Origin: an uncultured Bacteroides sp.
Lineage (GTDB): Bacteria; Bacteroidota; Bacteroidia; Bacteroidales; Bacteroidaceae
Assembly: GCF_902491285.1 (NCBI RefSeq)
Contig: NZ_CABUHK010000008.1
Coordinates: 1-64,000 of the forward strand
Direction of reading: 5' to 3'
Length of the DNA stretch: 64,000 nucleotides
A program made the translations under genes and the position numbers. A model generated the notes under the pieces. That model was not told where the DNA came from, did not search any database, and saw only the letters and a list, made by a program, of their open reading frames with translations. Positions 1 through 9,282 of the stretch are shown in pieces. Each line of letters opens with the position of its first letter. The first letter of the stretch is position 1.

Positions 1-145
1 CGTCGTGACGGGTACTGCTTTCGAAAGTATCATAAGCAATGCATCCTTCTTCCTTTAAAGAGCAAGTAGTCAGTTTCTTAGCTGCTTCAATCGCTTTTTC
101 GCGGTTTGTCTCGCTTACGCGGACGAAAACATTCAATCTAATCAT
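1..145 (-). CDS. Antibiotic biosynthesis monooxygenase (ABM) domain protein, partial
   Basis: Reading left from the ATG at 143-145, the first 48 residues start MIRLNVFVRVSETNREKAIEA and continue with a Cys-Ser-Leu-Lys-Glu-Glu-Gly-Cys stretch. That is the beta-alpha start of small ABM/YgiN-like dimeric proteins, which act as quinol monooxygenases or heme-degrading-type enzymes. The C-terminal half lies beyond base 1, so no active-site claim can be made. A TATCTTTG -7 box lies upstream on the minus strand at 213-206. The family call rests on a short N-terminus only. Confidence 0.6.
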   Translation of the reverse strand, partial: MIRLNVFVRVSETNREKAIEAAKKLTTCSLKEEGCIAYDTFESSTRHD

Positions 146-213
146 AGTCTTTATTATTAAATGATTAAAAATAGCTTTATCACATCTTGGTGAATAAATC
201 GCAGGCAAAGATA

Positions 214-615
214 CTATTTTTGTGCTTTGTCGGATAGCTTGTTCTTTAAATTTCATCAAAACGTCATATAATCATCAAAAAAAACGATTATATTTATTCT
301 GGAATCAAAAAGCAACTATTTTGGACGCAACTCTTAATTTTTTTCTGGCTTAATATTAGCCTCACGAACCACAGGCTAATTTCTTTCGTTTGAGTAATTC
401 CACTCGAGCCGTTTTTCATTTTGTTATTTACTGCATAGTTTCTCTTCTTTTGGGCAAACAGCCTTATAAGTATAAAGTAAAGAAAGGAGATGTTATTTTG
501 ATACATAGAAAGTGCTTGTTTGATATTTTAGAATGAAGTTCGTAATATGGATTTTTTTTATAGCTTTGTGAACTGATGGCATATAAAAAGTAATAACACC
601 CTAATAATCGAAGAT
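214..615. other. Gene-free AT-rich intergenic stretch
   Basis: I see no convincing gene in these 400 bases; the short minus-strand frames have no family resemblance and an odd composition. A possible terminator hairpin lies at 355-380 (ATTAGCCT, 10-nt loop, AGGCTAAT) followed by a T-rich run. It could end a transcript from the left, but no gene feeds it from that side. Confidence 0.4.
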
Positions 616-1317
616 ATGAGAAAAGTATTTTTATTGGCTTTTGCCTTGTTCGCATGGAATATCCTTGCCAATGCTCAGGAAAGTGATGAAAGATATATTG
701 AAGTGACCGGTTCTTCGGAGATAGAAGTCGTCCCGGACGAAATACACTTTCTGATTCAGATAAAGGAATACTGGGAAGAAGAATATACGGGTAAATCAAA
801 GAAAGAGGAAGATTTTCGGACGAAAGTGCCGTTGACTGTGATAGAGAAAGATTTGCGTAAAAGTTTGCGTAAAATAGGAATATCGGATGAGGCTATCCGT
901 ACGCAGGAAGTAGGGGACTATTGGCGTCAGAGAGGGAAGGAATTCCTGATTGGCAAACAACTGGATATTCGTCTTACGGATTTCGAGCAAATCAATTCCA
1001 TTATCCGGTCTGTCAATACATGGGGAATTGAATCAATGCGTATCGGGGAACTGAAACATAAGGACTTGCCGATGTATAGGAAGCAGGGAAAGATTGAAGC
1101 ATTGAAAGCAGCCCGTGAGAAAGCATCCTATCTGGTGGCAGCAATGGGACAGCAATTGGGTGAAGTCATTCGTATCATCGAACCTGCCGATAACAATATA
1201 AGCCGTTACCTTCCTTTCCAGGCACAGAGCAATGTCAGCATGGGGACGGCGGCTACTGAACAGTACCGTGTCATCAAGCTGAGATATGAAATGACCGCCC
1301 GTTTTGCCATAAAATAA
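616..1317 (+). CDS. SIMPL domain (DUF541) periplasmic protein
   Basis: 233 aa. Residues 1-20 form a Sec signal peptide ending in Ala-Asn-Ala before Gln-Glu. The mature part starts with the family signature (YIEVTGSSEIEVVPDE), continues through the SIMPL alpha/beta domain with the conserved KAREKA-like helix near residues 162-172, and ends in a Tyr-x-Val beta strand. SIMPL proteins (BP26 and YggE relatives) form periplasmic or membrane-associated oligomers linked to stress tolerance; the exact function is not established. It stands alone, followed 4 bp later by a decayed gene. Confidence 0.85.
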   Translation: MRKVFLLAFALFAWNILANAQESDERYIEVTGSSEIEVVPDEIHFLIQIKEYWEEEYTGKSKKEEDFRTKVPLTVIEKDLRKSLRKIGISDEAIRTQEVGDYWRQRGKEFLIGKQLDIRLTDFEQINSIIRSVNTWGIESMRIGELKHKDLPMYRKQGKIEALKAAREKASYLVAAMGQQLGEVIRIIEPADNNISRYLPFQAQSNVSMGTAATEQYRVIKLRYEMTARFAIK

Positions 1318-1320
1318 AAA

Positions 1321-1778
1321 ATGCCTATTTTGGGGTATAAGAAAACCGGATTCCTGCAAATCATCGAACCTAAGATTATCATTCGTAAGGCGGGTAGAAA
1401 CAATGCGTATATAACTGCTGTTTTGGATAAAAGCCGTTCGGTTGCTCAGGCGAAGCGTGAGGAACTGAAGTTGAAATTCTCCTGATCTGGTAGTCGCTTG
1501 GATGAACTCTGCTTACCCGATGAAGATATCAGAGAAGATCGGAGTGGCATACAATCCTTCTTTCTTTGGATACATAAGCTATCGAAAAGTACCAGAATAA
1601 ACTGGATGCGAAAACCACCGTCGGCGAACTGTTGGCTGTCAATGCGCAGCCGCAGAGATTGAAGTTGGTTGATACGCCGGAAGCGGACGAAGTATATATC
1701 CGTGAATGGACATTGAATACTGCTGCCGTAACTAGAGCGGGAAGGAATGTGTTTTATGTATGGAAACAGGAAGAATGA
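1321..1778 (+). pseudogene. Decayed gene remnant, several frameshifts
   Basis: A first frame opens with ATG at 1321 (MPILGYKKTGFLQIIEPK) and stops near 1485. A second readable segment follows in another frame (LVVAWMNSAYPMK to a stop near 1600). A third reads YQNKLDAKTTVGELLAVNAQ and ends KQEE at 1776-1778. Each piece has protein-like composition but none continues into the next, as expected of a gene broken by at least two indels. I do not recognise the parent family. Confidence 0.5.
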
Positions 1779-1919
1779 GATGATTTAAAAATAGTTTTTC
1801 AGAGGTAATTTCAGAAAAGGAATATTGTCTGATAACACATATTAAGCCTGATAATTTGTCAGTTCTCTTTCATACCCCTATATTTGTTCCCGCTATTCTA
1901 TATAATCAATAGAGGGAGA

Positions 1920-2234
1920 ATGTATCATAAGAGAAAAACAAGAGCGTACATAGCATGGGTGTTGTTCATGACATTCATTCCGTTCTTTGTAGTGAAGACC
2001 TTTCACTATCATGGAAGCGAGGATGAAAAGTCATGTTCTCATGCCGGGCATTCTCACAAATCATCCGAAGATTGTGCGATATGCCAATACTCCCTTTCTT
2101 TCTTTACTGAACCTCAACCGGTAGAATTTCATTGTACATTAACGCTCGTGCCTTACGAGCCGGTTGTTTATCAGGATAAGGTCGTTTGCAAACGGACTTA
2201 TTCACATCAATTGCGTGCACCCCCTGTTGCATAA
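1920..2234 (+). CDS. Small His/Cys-rich membrane-anchored protein upstream of a TonB receptor
   Basis: 104 aa from the ATG at 1920, preceded by a purine-rich AGAGGGAGA. Residues 7-25 form one hydrophobic helix. The following segment carries clustered metal ligands: HYHGSEDEKSCSHAGHSHKS and then Cys-x2-Cys (CAIC). The C-terminus resembles a short beta region. Small proteins of this type precede TonB-dependent receptors in Bacteroidetes. With the His-rich partners downstream, a role in metal (Zn, Cu or Ni) sensing or handling is inferred. Confidence 0.65.
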   Translation: MYHKRKTRAYIAWVLFMTFIPFFVVKTFHYHGSEDEKSCSHAGHSHKSSEDCAICQYSLSFFTEPQPVEFHCTLTLVPYEPVVYQDKVVCKRTYSHQLRAPPVA

Positions 2235-2320
2235 TTACATAATCAAACTTTTCAAGAAGGCGGGCTTATCGTAACCTGTCCTCACATTCATTTTACACAT
2301 TATATAAAAGATTGTAATTG

Positions 2321-4477
2321 ATGCGTATCGGAATTATTTCGGGCGTATTGGGGCTGACTGTAGTCTTACCCGCCCACGCACAGAAGTCCGATTCAATCAA
2401 GAGTTTACTTTTGCCTGATGTCGTTGTGACCGAGTCGTACCAGCAACGTCAAGCCAAAAAGTCTGCGCTTGCGGTTGATGTAGTGGATCAGGATTTTCTG
2501 CGCAAACATTTTACGGGAAACTTCATGCAAGCAATGGAGAACATCCCCGGCGTGCAAGCAATGGATATAGGTTCCGGCTTCTCCAAACCGATGATCCGAG
2601 GAATGGGATTCAACCGGATTGCTGTACTCGAAAACGGAATCAAGCAGGAAGGACAACAATGGGGAGCCGACCACGGACTGGAACTGGATGCTTTCAATAT
2701 CGGAACTGTCAATGTCCTGAAAGGTCCTTCTTCACTACTATATGGCAGTGATGCAATGGGAGGGGTGATTGACATAACTTCACCTCCCGTACCCTCGGTA
2801 GATATGTTATTCGGAGACGTTACACTTCTGGGAAAGTCCGTCAACGGAACGCTCGGAGGATCATTTATGCTGGGAATAAAGAAGAGTTTCTGGTATGCAC
2901 AAGTCCGTTATTCCGAACAGCATTTCGGGGATTACCGCATCCCTACGGATACTATTGTTTACCTGACGCAAAAAATGCCTGTTTACGGGCGTAAGCTAAA
3001 GAATACGGCAGGCATTGAACGCAATATCGGATTCTTCGCCCAATATCAACGGCAAAGATATAAAGCGAACTATTCCGTAAGTAACGTCTACCAAAAAACT
3101 GGTTTCTTTCCGGGGGCGCATGGTATACCGGATGTATCCCGCGTAGAAGATGACGGGGACAGCCGTAACATGGAATTACCTTACAGCAAGGTGAATCATC
3201 TGAAGGTGACTACCCTTCAGCAGTATGCGTGGGAGAAGCTAGTTTTGTCGGGCGACTTTGGATTCCAGAATAATCACCGTGAAGAATGGAGTGTTTTCCA
3301 TACCCATTACGGTTCGCAACCCGTACCGGAGAAAGACCCGGACAAGGAACTGGCTTTCAACTTGAATACTCTCAGTGCATCGGTAAAAGTCCGCTTTATC
3401 GGTTCTTCTTCGTGGGAACATGCATTGGGTTGGGACGGACAGCATCAACGGAACGATATTTCCGGTTATTCATTCTTATTGCCTGAATACTACCGTTCCA
3501 CCACCGGATTGCTTTGGCTTACGACTTATAAGCCTAATAATGTTATCTCCGTCAGCGGAGGAATGCGGTATGACTATGGATATATTCATATATCTTCGCA
3601 TGAAGATGCCTATCTTGCCGATTATCTCCGAAAACAGGGATATGATGAAGAACAGGTAGAACACTATAAGTGGAACAGCCATGCAGTGAAAAAGAAATTC
3701 GGTGATTATTCATTCTCTCTGGGATTGGTATGGACACCGTCCGAACGGCACATGGTAAAAGCAAACGTCGGTCGTAGCTTCCGTCTGCCCGGTGCGAACG
3801 AACTGGCGGCTAACGGTGTGCATCACGGGACCTTCCGGCATGAACAGGGAGATACAAATCTGAAATCAGAACAGGGATGGCAAATGGACGCTTCTTATAA
3901 CTTACGGTATAACGGGTTTTCCATTTCCGTTTCTCCCTTCGTCAGTTGGTTTAGTAACTACATCTTTCTGCGTCCTACGGGCGAGTGGTCTGTCCTGCCG
4001 CATGCCGGACAGATTTATCGTTACACAGGAGCCGAGGCGCTGTTTGCCGGAACGGAAGCAACGATAGACATTCACTTTCTGCGTAGTTTCAATTACCGTA
4101 TTTCCGGTGAGTATGTTTATACCTACAACTGCGACGAGCATATCCCGTTAAGTTTTTCTCCTCCGTTTAGTATGCGGAACACGTTGACATGGCAGAGGAA
4201 ACAGGTTATGCTTTATGCAGAGTGGCAGTCCATAGCCCGGCAAAATCGCGTAGATCGTAACGAAGACCGTACACCGGGTGTAAACCTGTTCCATTTAGGC
4301 GGTTCGTTGAATATTCCCATTCGGGGGAATCAGGCAATAGAAATAACCCTGACCGCCCGGAATATTTTCAATACCCGATATTACAATCATCTTAGTTTTT
4401 ACAGGAAAGTAGAAATCCCCGAACCGGGACGCAACTTCCAATTATTAATCAAAATTCCATTTAAAAAATTACTGTAA
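2321..4477 (+). CDS. TonB-dependent outer-membrane receptor, likely metal or metal-chelate uptake
   Basis: 718 aa from the ATG at 2321; the TTG just upstream is less likely. Residues 1-21 form a signal peptide (ending AHA before QKSD). A TonB box-like VVVTESYQ segment is followed by a plug domain (about 40-150, with GMGFNRIAVLENGIK and the GSDAMGGVIDI signature), then a 22-strand-type barrel ending in a hydrophobic strand with terminal Leu. There is no SusC-type N-terminal extension, and the size fits siderophore, heme or zinc receptors. Loops rich in His lie near HTHYG, HISSHED and VHHGTFRH. The stop overlaps the next start (TAATG), so the two genes are coupled. Confidence 0.85.
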   Translation: MRIGIISGVLGLTVVLPAHAQKSDSIKSLLLPDVVVTESYQQRQAKKSALAVDVVDQDFLRKHFTGNFMQAMENIPGVQAMDIGSGFSKPMIRGMGFNRIAVLENGIKQEGQQWGADHGLELDAFNIGTVNVLKGPSSLLYGSDAMGGVIDITSPPVPSVDMLFGDVTLLGKSVNGTLGGSFMLGIKKSFWYAQVRYSEQHFGDYRIPTDTIVYLTQKMPVYGRKLKNTAGIERNIGFFAQYQRQRYKANYSVSNVYQKTGFFPGAHGIPDVSRVEDDGDSRNMELPYSKVNHLKVTTLQQYAWEKLVLSGDFGFQNNHREEWSVFHTHYGSQPVPEKDPDKELAFNLNTLSASVKVRFIGSSSWEHALGWDGQHQRNDISGYSFLLPEYYRSTTGLLWLTTYKPNNVISVSGGMRYDYGYIHISSHEDAYLADYLRKQGYDEEQVEHYKWNSHAVKKKFGDYSFSLGLVWTPSERHMVKANVGRSFRLPGANELAANGVHHGTFRHEQGDTNLKSEQGWQMDASYNLRYNGFSISVSPFVSWFSNYIFLRPTGEWSVLPHAGQIYRYTGAEALFAGTEATIDIHFLRSFNYRISGEYVYTYNCDEHIPLSFSPPFSMRNTLTWQRKQVMLYAEWQSIARQNRVDRNEDRTPGVNLFHLGGSLNIPIRGNQAIEITLTARNIFNTRYYNHLSFYRKVEIPEPGRNFQLLIKIPFKKLL

Positions 4478-4956
4478 TGAGAACTAAATTATATCTCCCG
4501 ATAATCAGCCTTTTGGCAATGTCTGTTTTTGTATTTATCTCTTGTGACGATTCGGATAGTGATACCACTAAGCCGGTGATTGAACTGCACGAACCCGAAG
4601 AAGGGCAAGCGCTGAAAATAGGAAGTGAATACGGCGTGCATTTTGAAATGGATCTGTCGGACGACGTGATGTTGAAGTCGTATATGATTGAAATACACAG
4701 CAACTTCGATCACCATTCGCATGGAAAAAGCAGGGGGGCCGGAGAAACTGTCGATTTCAGCTTCAACAAGTCTTATGATATTTCCGGAAAGAAAGCGGCA
4801 CATATTCATCATCATGATATTATGATTCCGAAAGATGCAACTCCGGGAGATTATCATTTAATGGTTTATTGCACGGACGCTGCAGGAAACGAGACGTATG
4901 TTGCCCGTAATATCGAATTGAGTAACGATGTAGAAGAAGAATATCATCATGAATAG
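4477..4956 (+). CDS. DUF4625 His-rich lipoprotein
   Basis: 159 aa. A lipoprotein signal ends at Cys23 (FISC followed by DD, a Bacteroidetes surface-export-like acidic context). The mature part looks like a single immunoglobulin-like domain of the DUF4625 family (TTKPVIELHEPEEGQ). Three His clusters stand out: NFDHHSHG, AHIHHHD and the C-terminal EYHHE. Translation is coupled to the receptor by TAATG overlap, so it is probably the surface metal-binding partner of that receptor. The metal is inferred, not shown. Confidence 0.8.
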   Translation: MRTKLYLPIISLLAMSVFVFISCDDSDSDTTKPVIELHEPEEGQALKIGSEYGVHFEMDLSDDVMLKSYMIEIHSNFDHHSHGKSRGAGETVDFSFNKSYDISGKKAAHIHHHDIMIPKDATPGDYHLMVYCTDAAGNETYVARNIELSNDVEEEYHHE

Positions 4957-5029
4957 AATAAAGGTATTATAAGTAGGTGCATTGTAAAAAATGCGACCTT
5001 TGTAGGTACAAAATTGGAGAAAGAAATTT

Positions 5030-5055
5030 AAAGGTGTAATATCTATTACACCTTT
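5030..5055. promoter_or_regulatory. Perfect inverted repeat before nrfH: Crp/Fnr-type operator or terminator
   Basis: Two 11-bp arms (5030-5040 and 5045-5055) are perfectly complementary around ATCT. The core reads TGTAA-N6-TTACA, the spacing used by Crp/Fnr-family dimers. The likely -7 box TACTTTTG is at 5072-5079, so the palindrome centre lies about 43 bp before the expected start, the position of a class II activator site. The T-rich 3' side could instead make it a terminator for the upstream operon. Confidence 0.55.
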
Positions 5056-5097
5056 ATTGTTTTCAAAGCTTTACTTTTGTGAAAAATACTTTTCCCT

Positions 5098-5694
5098 ATG
5101 ATAAAGTTGCCAATTATAAATCGAATTTTTCCTTCGTATAAGTCGAAGATAATAGCTGTCGTTATTGCCGGCGTTATCGTGGGCGGAGGAGTTTTATTTA
5201 TGTATATGCTTCGGGCACATACATATTTGGGAGATGATCCGGCAGCATGTGTGAATTGCCATATCATGTCTCCTTATTATGCAACCTGGTTTCATAGTTC
5301 GCATGCCCGGGATGCTACTTGCAATGACTGTCATGTTCCTCACGAAAACGCGGTAAAGAAGTGGACATTCAAGGGGATTGACGGAATGAAGCACGTAGCG
5401 GCGTTTCTCACGAAAAGTGAGCCGCAGGTGATACAGGCACACGAAGCCAGTTCGCAAGTGATTATGAATAACTGTATCCGTTGCCATACACAACTGAATA
5501 CGGAGTTTGTGAAGACGGGAAAGATAGATTATATGCTGTCGCAAGTAGGAGAAGGAAAGGCTTGTTGGGATTGTCACCGCGATGTCCCTCATGGCGGGAA
5601 GAACTCGCTGTCCACGGCTCCGGGAGCTATTGTACCGCTTCCCGAATCGCCCGTGCCGGAATGGCTCCAAAAAATGATAGATAATAAAGAATAA
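5098..5694 (+). CDS. nrfH: Cytochrome c nitrite reductase small subunit NrfH
   Basis: 198 aa, NapC/NirT family. One membrane helix (about 17-38) is followed by four heme c sites: CVNCH (51-55), CNDCH (75-79), CIRCH and CWDCH. NrfH takes electrons from menaquinol and passes them to NrfA on the outer face of the cytoplasmic membrane. It lies 42 bp before nrfA in the same direction, followed by cytochrome c maturation genes. The likely -7 box TACTTTTG is at 5072-5079. Confidence 0.95.
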   Translation: MIKLPIINRIFPSYKSKIIAVVIAGVIVGGGVLFMYMLRAHTYLGDDPAACVNCHIMSPYYATWFHSSHARDATCNDCHVPHENAVKKWTFKGIDGMKHVAAFLTKSEPQVIQAHEASSQVIMNNCIRCHTQLNTEFVKTGKIDYMLSQVGEGKACWDCHRDVPHGGKNSLSTAPGAIVPLPESPVPEWLQKMIDNKE

Positions 5695-5736
5695 GCAAAA
5701 TATAACTACGTAATAAAATAATAAAACCGATATAGA

Positions 5737-7218
5737 ATGGAAAAGAAATTAAAATCATGGCAAGGATGGCTGTTGTTCGGAGGCTCAATGGTTGTTGTTT
5801 TTGTTTTGGGACTATGCGTTTCTGCATTAATGGAGAGGCGGGCGGAAGTAACTAGTATCTTTAATAATCGCAAGACTGTCATCAAAGGGATTGAAGCACG
5901 CAACGAACTCTTTAAGAATGATTTCCCTCGTGAATATCAGACTTGGGCGGAAACTGCAAAAACAGATTTCCAAAGTGAGTTTAATGGAAATGTTGCCGTT
6001 GATGTACTGGAACAACGTCCTAATATGGTAATACTTTGGGCGGGATATGCTTTCTCGAAAGATTATTCCACTCCGCGCGGACATATGCATGCTATCGAAG
6101 ATATCACGGCTTCGCTTCGTACCGGAGCACCTGTGAATCCTACCGACGGTCCTCAACCGTCTACCTGCTGGACCTGCAAGAGCCCGGATGTTCCCCGTAT
6201 GATGGAAGCATTGGGCGTTGATTCTTTCTATAACAATAAGTGGGGTGCCATGGGTGCGGAAATTGTGAATCCGATCGGTTGTTCCGATTGCCACGATCCG
6301 GAAACGATGAATCTTCATATCAGCCGTCCGGCTTTGATTGAAGCGTTCCAACGCCAAGGCAAGGATATTACAAAGGCTACTCCACAGGAAATGCGTTCGC
6401 TCGTATGTGCGCAATGTCACGTAGAATATTACTTCAAAGGTGACGGCAAATACCTGACTTTCCCTTGGGATAAAGGCTTTACTGTGGAAGATATGGAAGC
6501 CTATTATGATGAAGCCGGTTTTTATGATTATATTCATAAATTGAGCCGTACCCCGATTTTGAAAGCACAGCATCCGGATTACGAAATTGCTCAAATGGGT
6601 ATTCACGGTCAGAGAGGTGTCTCTTGTGCCGATTGCCACATGCCTTATAAGAGTGAAGGCGGTGTGAAATTCAGCGACCACCATATCCAGAGTCCGTTGG
6701 CAATGATTGACCGTACTTGTCAGGTCTGTCACCGTGAAAGCGAAGAAACATTGCGTAATAACGTTTATGAACGTCAACGCAAAGCGAATGAAATCCGTAA
6801 CCGTTTGGAGCAGGAGTTGGCAAAAGCGCATATCGAAGCTAAATATGCCTGGGATAATGGGGCGACAGAAGAGCAAATGAAAAATGTGCTTGCTCTGATT
6901 CGTCAGGCGCAGTGGCGTTGGGATTTCGGAGTGGCTTCCCACGGAGGTGCTTTTCATGCGCCGCAGGAAATTCAGAGAATCCTTTCTCATGGGCTCGATC
7001 GTGCTATGCAGGCCCGTTTAGCTGTATCTAAGGTGCTTGCGAAGAATGGATTTACCGGAGATGTGCCGATGCCTGATATTTCCACTAAAGGAAAGGCACA
7101 GCAATATATCGGTCTGGATATCGACGCGGAAAAAGCGGCCAAGGAGAGATTTCTGAAAACGACTGTTCCGGCTTGGTTGGAGAAAGCGAAATCAAATGGT
7201 CGTCTGGCACAAAAATAA
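5737..7218 (+). CDS. nrfA: Cytochrome c nitrite reductase catalytic subunit NrfA (nitrite to ammonium)
   Basis: 493 aa. An N-terminal signal or anchor helix (11-31) is followed by the diagnostic active-site heme motif CWTCK (144-148) with lysine as axial ligand. Four normal heme motifs follow: CSDCH (182-186), CAQCH (224-228), CADCH and CQVCH. That gives the five hemes of NrfA. The conserved histidine context (HGGAFHAPQ) near the C-terminus is also present. It catalyses six-electron reduction of nitrite to ammonium in the periplasm, using electrons from NrfH. Confidence 0.97.
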   Translation: MEKKLKSWQGWLLFGGSMVVVFVLGLCVSALMERRAEVTSIFNNRKTVIKGIEARNELFKNDFPREYQTWAETAKTDFQSEFNGNVAVDVLEQRPNMVILWAGYAFSKDYSTPRGHMHAIEDITASLRTGAPVNPTDGPQPSTCWTCKSPDVPRMMEALGVDSFYNNKWGAMGAEIVNPIGCSDCHDPETMNLHISRPALIEAFQRQGKDITKATPQEMRSLVCAQCHVEYYFKGDGKYLTFPWDKGFTVEDMEAYYDEAGFYDYIHKLSRTPILKAQHPDYEIAQMGIHGQRGVSCADCHMPYKSEGGVKFSDHHIQSPLAMIDRTCQVCHRESEETLRNNVYERQRKANEIRNRLEQELAKAHIEAKYAWDNGATEEQMKNVLALIRQAQWRWDFGVASHGGAFHAPQEIQRILSHGLDRAMQARLAVSKVLAKNGFTGDVPMPDISTKGKAQQYIGLDIDAEKAAKERFLKTTVPAWLEKAKSNGRLAQK

Positions 7219-7229
7219 GATAGTAGTAT

Positions 7230-8465
7230 ATGTGGAGCAAACCGTGGAGCTATAAAGAAGGTCTGATTATTGGTGCAGGATTATTGGTGATAGGTGCACT
7301 GCTGCAAATAACGGTAGGAGGTATCAATTGGAATCTGTTTGCCTGGCCGGTTAATTTAATAGTGTTATCAGTATATATCATTGTTCTGATAGCCATGCAC
7401 CTTCTCCGTAAACGAGTCTATTTGTTTGGGTGGTTGAGCCATTATTCCGCAGCCGTTTCTTCCCTTGTCTGGGTGGTCGGTATGACGGTGGTAATGGGTC
7501 TTATCCGGCAGGCTCCTTCCGGTCATGCTTCGAATGACATACTGGGATTTTCACAGATGATTTCATCCTGGTCTTTCGTTCTGCTTTATTTATGGATGGC
7601 CACTGCATTGGGATTAACGATACTCCGTACCAGTTTCCCTTTGAAGTTCGGCCGCCTTTCGTTTCTTCTCAATCATATCGGATTATTCATTGCATTGATT
7701 GCAGCTACTTTAGGGAATGCCGATATGCAGCGACTGAAAATGACTACCCGAATGGGAAACGCGGAATGGCGGGCTACCGATGATAAAGGACAACTGACAG
7801 AACTTCCGTTGGCTATCGAATTAAAAGATTTTACTATTGATGAATATCCGCCAAAACTGATGCTGATTGATAATGAAACCGGACGTGCACTTCCCGAAAA
7901 ATCTCCTGTACATTTATTGCTTGAAGAAGAAGTATACGGTGGGACTTTGCAGGATTGGGAACTGACTATTCAACAATCCATTCCAATGGCGGCCTCCGTA
8001 GCTACCGAGGATACGCTGAAGTTTACGGATTTTCATTCTATGGGAGCAACTTACGCTGTACATTTGAAAGCTGTGAACCGAAAGAACCGGCAGACGAAGG
8101 AAGGCTGGGTGAGTTGTGGGAGTTTTCTTTTCCCTTATAAGGCATTGCGCCTTGATTCTCTGACTAGCCTCGTAATGCCGGAAAGAGAACCGCAACGCTT
8201 TGCTTCGAAAGTGAAAGTCTATACGCAGGAGGGAACAATTACGGAAGATACGATTGAAGTGAACCGTCCTATGGAGATAGAAGGCTGGAAAATCTATCAG
8301 CTTAGTTATGATGAGTCGAAAGGGGGTTGGAGTGATATTAGTATCTTCGAACTGGTTCGTGATCCGTGGTTGCCGGTAGTTTATACAGGGATCGTTATGA
8401 TGATGCTCGGGGCCGTTTGTCTGTTTGTGAATGCACAAAAGAGGAAAGAGGAGGAAAAGGAATGA
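7230..8465 (+). CDS. ResB-like cytochrome c biogenesis protein (system II)
   Basis: 411 aa, 11 bp after nrfA. Four membrane segments occupy the first 170 residues, a periplasmic domain follows (about 170-380), and one more helix lies near the C-terminus (VVYTGIVMMMLGAVCLFV). This is the ResB/Ccs1 layout with a shortened periplasmic domain. With the CcsA-like protein encoded next (overlapping ATGA), it would form the heme delivery and ligation complex. Its place inside the nrf operon suggests dedication to NrfH and NrfA. Confidence 0.85.
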   Translation: MWSKPWSYKEGLIIGAGLLVIGALLQITVGGINWNLFAWPVNLIVLSVYIIVLIAMHLLRKRVYLFGWLSHYSAAVSSLVWVVGMTVVMGLIRQAPSGHASNDILGFSQMISSWSFVLLYLWMATALGLTILRTSFPLKFGRLSFLLNHIGLFIALIAATLGNADMQRLKMTTRMGNAEWRATDDKGQLTELPLAIELKDFTIDEYPPKLMLIDNETGRALPEKSPVHLLLEEEVYGGTLQDWELTIQQSIPMAASVATEDTLKFTDFHSMGATYAVHLKAVNRKNRQTKEGWVSCGSFLFPYKALRLDSLTSLVMPEREPQRFASKVKVYTQEGTITEDTIEVNRPMEIEGWKIYQLSYDESKGGWSDISIFELVRDPWLPVVYTGIVMMMLGAVCLFVNAQKRKEEEKE

Positions 8466-9253
8466 GTTGGGAATATTTTATATTGTTTGCGGTAGTCGCA
8501 TTGGTTTGTTGGAGCTTGGGGGCTTTTGCTGCTTGGAAAGGAAAGAAAACGGTATGGGCATACGGATTTACTCTGTTGGGATTGGCTGTATTTTTCTGTT
8601 TTATCCTCGGCATGTGGGTTTCTTTGGAACGTCCTCCGATGCGGACAATGGGAGAGACACGTTTGTGGTATTCTTTCTTTCTGCCGTTGGCTGGATTGAT
8701 AACGTATATACGTTGGAAGTATAAATGGATTCTTAGTTTCAGTTGCGTTCTGTCATTAGTCTTTATCTGTATCAATATCTTTAAGCCGGAGATTCACAAC
8801 AAGACGTTAATGCCTGCTTTACAGAGTCCATGGTTTGCTCCTCATGTTATTGTGTATATGTTTGCTTATGCTATGTTGGGGGCTGCGGTGGTAATGGCTA
8901 TTTATCTGCTTTGGTTCAAGAAAGAAGAGATTGAACGGAAAGAAATGGATTTATGCGATAACCTTACTTATGTAGGTCTGGCTTTTATGACATTGGGTAT
9001 GCTTACGGGAGCTATTTGGGCAAAGGAAGCTTGGGGACATTACTGGGCTTGGGATCCGAAAGAAACATGGGCAGCGGCAACTTGGTTCTCTTATCTTACA
9101 TATATACATTTCCGACTGGGTAAACCGTTGAAAGTGCGTCCGGCATTAGTTATTTTGTTAGTATCGTTTGTTTTATTACAGATGTGCTGGTATGGAATCA
9201 ATTATCTTCCGTCGGCACAAGGTGTCAGTGTACACACTTATAATTTGAATTGA
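8462..9253 (+). CDS. CcsA/CcmC-type heme handling protein (cytochrome c assembly)
   Basis: 263 aa from the ATG at 8462, which overlaps the ResB-like stop by 4 bp; a longer upstream reading is not needed. About eight hydrophobic helices flank the tryptophan-rich WWD signature (WGHYWAWDPKETWAA), where heme is held for transfer to apocytochromes. Flanking histidines expected as heme ligands are present (APHVIVYMFAYA and the C-terminal SVHTYNLN). It pairs with the ResB-like protein. Confidence 0.88.
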   Translation: MSWEYFILFAVVALVCWSLGAFAAWKGKKTVWAYGFTLLGLAVFFCFILGMWVSLERPPMRTMGETRLWYSFFLPLAGLITYIRWKYKWILSFSCVLSLVFICINIFKPEIHNKTLMPALQSPWFAPHVIVYMFAYAMLGAAVVMAIYLLWFKKEEIERKEMDLCDNLTYVGLAFMTLGMLTGAIWAKEAWGHYWAWDPKETWAAATWFSYLTYIHFRLGKPLKVRPALVILLVSFVLLQMCWYGINYLPSAQGVSVHTYNLN

Positions 9254-9282
9254 AATATCAAATCATTTAAATTGCAATATTG

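Noticed and set aside
5827..6990. Long 387-codon frame antisense to nrfA
   Set aside because: It is the shadow of a strongly conserved five-heme gene; no promoter or family match on that strand.
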